A DNA stretch of 64,000 nucleotides from Stercorarius parasiticus (Eukaryota; Chordata; Aves; Charadriiformes; Stercorariidae). Under the pieces are notes generated by a model. It was not told the DNA's origin. It saw nothing but the letters and a program-made list of their open reading frames with translations, and searched no databases. This document shows positions 56,556 through 64,000 of the stretch, in pieces. Made by a program: the position numbers and the translations under genes. Each line of letters begins with the position of its first letter. Within the stretch, counting starts at the first letter, position 1. The DNA lies in NCBI GenBank assembly GCA_013396915.1, contig VWZL01005015.1, positions 1 through 64,000 of the forward strand, given 5' to 3'.

Positions 56556-59500
56556 TCTTGTGCAAATGCACACACATACATGTAATTGTATATGTTACAT
56601 CTTTGTTGATGTATGTGGCCTCTGTGTGTGTTTATTGTGTCCGTGTGCTCACCCATCAGGAGCTGCTCAGCTTTGCTACTGGCAGAACCTGAGGATATGG
56701 ACCTACAGCAGCCTCACATCTATGGGGCTACCTGACTCAGCTGCCTTTAACAGACTGAAATGAAATGTTTTACCAAAAAAATCTCACTATGTTAACTAAC
56801 TGTTCTTTGTCATCCCATCTGAATGCACTATGCCTTGAAGAAATAATTTAGATGAGCTTCAGTGGGTAACTTACCTGCCGAAGGAATGAAACCTATTTAT
56901 ACGTTAAATTATTAACTTTGAAATTACTAACTTCATCATGCTATTTCTTACAAAGTCGTCTATCTTTAAACAGTTTGAAACAAAGTAGAATATTTTTACA
57001 ACTAACATTAAGAACGGTCTATATTGCCTGGAGACCAGGTAGGAAGCTGTATTACACAGTTACCAAGGTATTCTTTTGTTTGGCTCCATTTCAGTAAAGC
57101 TAATGAGAACAATAAAAATGCCGTGAAATTATTTGGCATTATGCCGTTACAGAGGATTAGATTTAATTGAGGGCGATAAATGGTTTCTTTGTTGTATGCA
57201 TATATATAATGGCACAGATAACATACAACTGAATACAGCAGAAAGCATGTTTGCAGTGAACTTACTCAACCATGACATAAGGTGAAATGTTGTTTGAAGA
57301 TGGAGCTCAGTAACTGCTTCCTGCTTTAGAAAGGACAGAAATCTGGTTGTCAGTGTGCACACTGGGAACACAGTTTGTCTTAAGATTGGCTAAGTAGAAG
57401 AATTCTCCCAAAATACAAGATGCCGTATAGATCTAGATCACTTCACAGAGACATACAAAAAATTATGCAATTGTGCCACATTTCAAAGGACACCTAGTTC
57501 TAAGAGAAAATGTATGGTTATGAGCACTAAATAAAAATAAACCTTCCTCTACTTTTACTGATTTCTACTATTTGCTACTACATCAAAATAAACAGTTCTA
57601 TCCTACCAGCAAATTTTATTCTGCTTTCATGACTGCTTTCATCACAAAGTGATATCATGAACTGGTGATGCATCCTTACATAATATGACTGACATAAAAT
57701 GTGTTTTTTACCAAAGCTACAATAGCGCCATAAGCACTGGCTTGTTCATATCAGTGATTGGAAAGGATCATCATAGAATTGATCTCGCCTCCTGCATTAA
57801 CCAGGAGAATGACTCTCACTCAAGTACTTCTACATCAATTAATCATTTTTCAAATCATATTCGTTATGATAGTCCTGAGAACAAAGGTAGAATCCCACTG
57901 TCTTAGGTACTATACAAAGAAGAGTTTCTGCTTTTAAGAACTGAAAATATAAAAAACCCAATTAATAATACAAAGTGGAAGAAGGGGATAAAACAAGCAG
58001 GTCAAAACTTGAATATTTAGTTTGAAACTAAAGACTATTTTCATCACGAAATATTTTCAAAATATCCCATAAACTGGAAACTACATATGAAGAATCAGTT
58101 TTTGAAAATTCACTTCAGAATGTCATTTCAGAATGTCACAAATTCTTCTTCAACTAAACCCAATGCATGCAAATTTTCAAAATTCCAAAACGAACAAATA
58201 TCACCAACTAACAACATAAAGCATTTTGAGATTTTCCAGTAGAACATTTTCTGAAATCTAAGCAAATAATTACAGTTTTATTATAATTTTTTTTCAATGA
58301 AAACATGTTGTGATGAAAAATTTCTCATAATCTTTCATTATACAAAGAACTTCAATGAGCAATGCAAGGGCACGAAATGTCTTGCTATTTTGACATTTCT
58401 GGGGGAAGATGCTGGTGTAGAGGTGAGGATGTTTGTTGTGAAGGGACTAAAATGACTAAAACTTTACAGGAAGCAAAGGAACAGGACTTTGAAAGTAGCA
58501 AAGGGAACGCAGTAGCAGACAAAAGTGTGAAAGGTTTATGGAGTGCATCTGAGGTAAAGAGACAATGAGGAAAGACACAGAAGGGGGAAAGAACAAATAA
58601 TCTGGTGGCCCTGGACACTGGCAGTAAAGGATTGGATAAAACTGTAATTTAGAATGTATTCCAACACCCCCTTTGAGTTTCAAAGCTCCATCCACTGCCA
58701 TCCCCAAATAGCCTTTTCTTGGTGAATACAGGCAATGGGGTTGGGGGGAGCAGAAGCATTTTCTGGATCCTAATGGCAGCAGGCATCCATAAGGTAACGC
58801 TGAAGAAAGCTGTGACCTTAGCTCTAGCACGTTTTCTTTATTCCCTCTCACCGAGACAATCCATTTTGACTGAGTGTGTCTGGAGTCTCCCTTCAAAGCT
58901 TTATGACTGTAACAGAAAGAACCTGTCTGCAAGGGAATAAATGTTCTTGTTCAATCACAAATATGCTCAGTAATTAACAATATCGGTGGGAGCAGAGAAA
59001 ACTGTTGGACAAGTAATTGTTTTCTGTTTCAGTGTTCTCTTTTTCTGGAGGTCCTCAGTATGAGGTTGTAAAAGTAGCTGTTTCTTTGTCTTCTTCTGAG
59101 TACCTGTTGTACATTTACACTTGAATTGCTTAAGTGACTGTAGAGTTACTCTATAAAAGAACACAGTTGCAAAAAATTACTACTCCAATCAAACTGATAT
59201 AAACACTCAATGACCTATTATTTGCGAACATTAACACTTCTCAAACATATTGCCTGAGCTTCCAACCTGTTGATAAAGGACCCTTGTGGTTGCGTGGTAA
59301 AGGCTGACACTGATGCCACAAGCAAATCAAGTGGCACACGGGTTAGCTAAAGGAGCGAAACAATGTTACCCTGGTAATCTACAACTGAGGGAAAAATCTC
59401 TTACAATTACTTGAGGGAAACTGCTGACAATAATGGGAATAAAGCAATATTTAACCTTCAACCTTTCACTTGCCTGAGCTTAAAATAATTAATCTTTCGG

Positions 59501-62500
59501 CACTTCTAACCCAAAGCATTATACTCCCTTTAATACAGAAATACGTGGATATGCAGAGAAGTATTTTTATCATGCCTAGCTCTAATCTTGGTGGCATTTT
59601 GTAGATCTCTCCAGTACCTAATTCCCGAGTAGACTCGTGTTGAACACATTTTATAAACAGATTATTTTCTACGGGTATTTACATAGGTGGAATTAACCTC
59701 TAACGTCAGTAAAAACTACACAGCTTCCTTATGAGGAATGTCTCATTACAGAAAGTCAAATGTTCAAACGACTCTGAACTTTCTACATGCCAAACCAGTA
59801 ACAGTATCAATACCGCTGTATCACAGCCCTGTTAAGCTCCACATAGATGGTCATCTTCCAGCAAAAATATCATTATTTAATCACAGTTTTGCAGTGGAAG
59901 AATACTGAAGCTCCTAAAAGCTGCAATATGCATTCTGAACTGCGTTCACCCTTTGATCAGGAGTACGACCTCCCCTTCTTCACGATGAATACATAAACTG
60001 AATGAAGTATAGAACTAACCTGATCTATGCCCCATCTTCATGCCAGGCTGCTATTCCTTGGAGTTTCTCAGTCATGGTGAATTTTGTTCTGTTTTTTTAA
60101 TTTGTTTTGCAGTATAAGGAAGTGAACCTGAGGTTGCAGACTGTGAGACTTTTATGTACTTGTTTACAGCACAAAGACTTACACTGCAGCCTCTGGAGGT
60201 TAAAGGTAAATTTATTAATGTATTCATTCATTAACCCATTCATTCATTAACCCACTTGCTCTGTTCCTTAGAAACTGCAAGGACAGTATTGTGTCTCCTA
60301 CTGATGAATGCATTTCTAACAGGCAATATTTGCATCTCTGACATAGTAAATAAAATGTGTCTAGAAACTACTTGAAGAAATTCTTTTTGCAAAGAGAGAG
60401 AAATCTTCATTGTGCAGCAAAGGCAAACAAATGGCTTCACAAATAAAGATTGACTAAATATGGGATATTAGGTTTTGGACTATGGATAGTGTTTAGTTTC
60501 AACATACTAAGGACACAAGAATGCCTCTCCTTTACCTTTGGTGTAACACCAAAAACGCCCAATTAGATGTAACATGAATGTTTCAGTTCACCCAACTCCT
60601 CTGTGGAGTTTGCACGCTTCTTGGTTAAATAATGAAGTTCTAATAGTCCTAAGATTTACTTCTACTAAACAGAATTTGGAGAACAAATGACTTCAAGGAA
60701 GAAAAATTATATTCTGTACTGAAGCAAAATCTATTTTAACACTTTTCTTCAGTATGTTCCTGTTATTTGGTGGAAAAAGGCTCAGAATGAAATGAAGGAC
60801 TTTTGGTTATAGCATGTATCGATGCATCCGGTTACATCTGTTTTTTCTGTAAATGTTCTTCATTCACTGTGTGTAGCTTCAGTGGCTGTGAAATTTTTCC
60901 TTCTTTGCACTCAGTCTCAGATTGAACCTATGGAGTGTACGATAATTATCAAGTTTTATAAGCCTTATCATACTAGGTAATGACTTCACCTTGGAACAGT
61001 GAAGTCAACACTGGAGCCCTCTGCCTTTGAAATGGCATGCTACTTCAAGATTATAAAACCGCCATCCAGTTTAGGGGCCAAAGGGGAAGGTATGAAGGTG
61101 AGGTATTGGAGTGGCCAATTCAGAACTGCTTGCACGCAAAACCATCTGATTTTCACCTAAAATAAAACTCTGACCAAAATTCTAAAGTTTCAATAACTGC
61201 AGGTAGACAAAGATGGCTTTTTATGCCCAAGCATTGGAAATGTCAGATCTGCATGTTTTAATCAGACAAAGGCTGTCTCACAAAAATGTCAAAAAAAAAA
61301 AGAAAATGAGAAAGTAATAAATCTGAAATATCAATGACATTTCTTTTAGAAGTATTTGATATTTACAAGGAATCAAAGAGAAGGCATAAGCATCAGGAAC
61401 CTTCATGCTTGCCCTCTCTATGTTGATTTCATGGTAAATTACAGCAAACTGGTAAATTTTACTAACAGCTGAAATAATTTTAAGTATGGTAATGTAGATC
61501 ACTAGAAATCAACCATCAGCCTCCATAATTAACATCAACCCATTTTGGCTTATATCACAGTACAATCAACTACAATTAGTAATTTTGTGTAGGCACCCAG
61601 TTAGCCAATCATATTTCAAATGGTAAAAACATTAATTTTGTGTTCAATCCACAATATTTCTTCCACAATCCCTGAAATAAAAACCTTATGCTGACATTTA
61701 TGAAATGGCAGGAGGAAAAAATGCTGTAACTGTGGGTTTTACTTTAGGTAATAACAAGACAGGCTTTTAAATCCTTGCTTACATAAAGCATGACCTTTTC
61801 ACTTGATATAAAAGTCATTTTTATTGAAACTTGGGTCCACACCTTCAGACATTATTGTTACCTGCATCCTTTCAAGTTGCCTTTTCAGTGATGCCTTTTA
61901 TGGTCATATGCCTGCATCTTCTTGGCTGCATGCCGTAGGCAGCAGGATATTTTATGTAATTTAAATAGAAAAATCATTGAAGAATAGCACAGCCATGTTT
62001 TAAATTTATCTTTTAATTTAATCACTGAGTTGCTCCACTGACGGTATGTTGAATATATGATCTGACACTTCTTAACAGATACTGGCACCAGACTTTCAAA
62101 TCCAATTCAGATTGTTTGTTTAACTGGGCATGGTAGGAACCTTGAACCAGAATAGTGAGATCTCTGCCTCTCTTAAGGTCTTCTTCCACTTGAAATCTGC
62201 ATCCTTCAGAGTGCATGAGAAATAGATCACTACACCTCTGACACGGCTGCCAAAATAACAGTCTTAGGAGGCTATCACCTGCACACTGAACAAAGCAGCT
62301 GTGAAGCAGCTCAAGCACACAAAATCTATTAGGGCTCGAAGAACCATGCAAGCAGGTAAAAAGGGGCACCTTTCCTTCCTTGTCCCTGGAGTTTTGTCCC
62401 AGGTGCAGCTCAGAGAGTGTAGAGGACTCAGCTTGAAAAAGTTGCTATCTGGGTGAAGAACAGGTTTTGAGGGTTGCCTCGAGGTAGTCTTTCAAAACAG

Positions 62501-63865
62501 CACAAGCAGCAATAGGACCTTAAGAAGACAAATTAGTTGCAGACAATATGGATGGGTAATTGAGGCATTCTGAAGTCTTTAGATGTAAACATACATTTTC
62601 AGAATAAGTAGACCAGCTGAGTCATAGAAGTCCATTGGGTTATAAAAACTGTTTTTCTGCTTTTTTTTGCTTGGATTTCTTCAAACTGGTTTTTACCTCA
62701 CTTTCAGAGCCCTAGCTACATTTAAACATTTCCCATCTTACTATTCATTTACATAGCTACCTTCTATGAAGTATGCTGACTAGTACAAAAATTTCTAGCT
62801 CTTCGATAATACATATCAATTCTTCTCCGTAGTTAAATGCTGCTGAATAGCACACAGTAAGGACACACTCAGTTCAACAGCCACCTCTGCAATGTTCCTA
62901 AACTGGTTCAGGTGCCTACTGCCAATGAAGCAGCATGCCGATGCAAACCTCATTTCTCCGTTCTGGACTACGTTGTGAGCTACTCAGGACAGGCATCCAG
63001 AATCAAGACAGATTGAGGGCCACAGGTGTACTGATCTGAACACACAACCACTAACCTCATGTGTGGATATGTTACTGCCCTTCAACAGAAGCTCTAAGTG
63101 CAGTCAGGATGCCGTGTTATGCTATACAGACAAGAGATAGGCTATGCCCCAGTTGTTGGAAGGTTAAATAAACACAGTAACATTTAGCCCCTTCTCACAG
63201 CCCATTTTGTCTTTGATGTGAAAACCAAATAAAGAGGACAGGTTTTTTAATAGAGATTTCTGGTACATTCCTCCTCCAGTGGTGCAAAAGAACACTGGTA
63301 CTGCAAGTTGTTGATGGGCATTTTATTTCAAAATTGACTCCACTATTTATTTCAGTTTCCAACTCTAATTTAATTGCTCAAATCTTTAACTGCTTAAACA
63401 AAATTCATTCTTTGAAAGGTGAAACTGGTACTTGAAAATACTGATCTACGCATAGAAACATATGAAAGGAAAAGGTCACAGGCTCTTTTTTAGGTCTCAA
63501 AAACTCAGATTTGAGTAAGAGTGCTTACTTTTTATACCTGCATATACCTAGAATAGTTTCACAATTATGTGCATACAGCAGTATACACAAACAGAAAACC
63601 TCCAAATCAACAAGTGCACAATAACAACCATGTTGCTATACAAAGTATGACCATTTAGTCTTAGCTTATTTATTTATTTATTAGCTTAAGCTTACTCTTT
63701 TACATTTTAATACTCAGTCTTGAATCACCATGTCCTTCAAATAACTTAAAACATTTAAAAATGTGAACAAATGCTGTGATTCCTTTTACAGGATCACATT
63801 CTGAGCAGATACATTTGTGAGACTAAATATACAAGTATTTTCTTTAAGCATAGTATAAAAGACCC
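56556..63865. other. Non-coding stretch upstream of PRLR, right part
   Basis: About 7.3 kb of AT-rich DNA. The longest open frames are 158 codons (minus, 58456-58932) and 115 codons (minus, 62022-62369); neither has recognisable domains or splice context. A short tandem of cattcattcattaacc lies near 60,222-60,255 and a tttatt-type run near 63,668-63,682. Confidence 0.45.
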
Positions 63866-64000
63866 CACCCGGAGTACTGCATCCAGCTCTGGAGGCCCCA
63901 ACATAGAAAGAACATGGATATGTTGGAGCGAATCCAAAGGAGGGCTATGAAGATCATCAGAGGGCTGGAGCGCCTCTGGTATGAGGGCAGGCTGAGGAAG
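63866..64000 (+). mobile_element. CR1 LINE fragment (+), runs off the window
   Basis: Translation gives LEYCIQLWRPQ, MLERIQRRAMKIIRGLERLW and YEGRLRK, the C-terminal CR1 ORF2 segment seen also at about 51.85-51.98 kb. The left edge is 5'-truncated near 63,866; the right end continues past the window. Confidence 0.85.

Noticed and set aside
58456..58932. 158-codon minus-strand open frame as a possible gene
   Set aside because: No recognisable domain; irregular composition with no splice or promoter context; surrounding sequence is ordinary AT-rich non-coding DNA.
60222..60255. Short tandem cattcattcattaacc repeats as a CRISPR-like or regulatory array
   Set aside because: Only two copies of a simple tetramer-based unit with no spacers; ordinary slippage sequence in a vertebrate genome.
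62022..62369. 115-codon minus-strand open frame as a possible gene
   Set aside because: No family resemblance and no supporting context; a length expected by chance in 64 kb.

Overview
The window is vertebrate and almost certainly avian nuclear DNA. The genes have many exons with GT-AG introns, the dispersed repeats are CR1 LINE fragments (the dominant LINE of birds) and retroviral LTRs, and the prolactin receptor carries two tandem copies of its hormone-binding module, an arrangement known from birds. The gene order DNAJC21 - AGXT2 - PRLR matches human 5p13 and, from general knowledge, the avian Z chromosome. The species cannot be fixed from this window; the PRLR signal peptide differs from my recollection of the chicken one.

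Layout. (1) 1-9,050, + strand: the last eight coding exons of DNAJC21 and its 3' UTR; the J-domain exons lie left of the window. (2) 10,140-23,642, - strand: a complete 14-exon AGXT2, convergent with DNAJC21, predicted at 502 aa. Every intron phase agrees. The first exon sits in a CpG island at about 23,290-23,870. (3) 23,795-25,360: CR1 fragments in opposite orientations around a 469-base assembly gap, beginning about 150 bp upstream of the AGXT2 start codon. (4) 25,360-32,860: about 7.5 kb of AT-rich sequence between AGXT2 and PRLR with no recognisable gene. (5) 32,860-48,780, - strand: a complete PRLR coding region in 12 exons, 830 aa. It encodes a signal peptide, two cytokine-receptor modules of four exons each, a transmembrane exon, a Box1 exon and a long cytoplasmic exon. 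Its introns carry two LTR-like insertions, a GC-rich block and a purine-rich block. (6) 48,795-64,000: PRLR upstream or 5' UTR-intron sequence, with a CR1 element carrying an internal deletion (50,890-52,360), a retroviral LTR with a primer-binding-site-like sequence (about 56,082-56,440) and a CR1 fragment running off the right edge.

The three genes are not a functional unit. DNAJC21 is a ribosome-biogenesis J-protein, AGXT2 is a mitochondrial aminotransferase and PRLR is a cell-surface cytokine receptor; they are neighbours through conserved synteny. I found no CRISPR array, no bacterial-type system and no convincing new gene. The points most worth a second look are the PRLR module duplication with its uneven divergence and separate LTR insertions in paralogous introns, the CR1 material and gap beside the AGXT2 promoter, and two GC-rich intronic blocks I could not classify.
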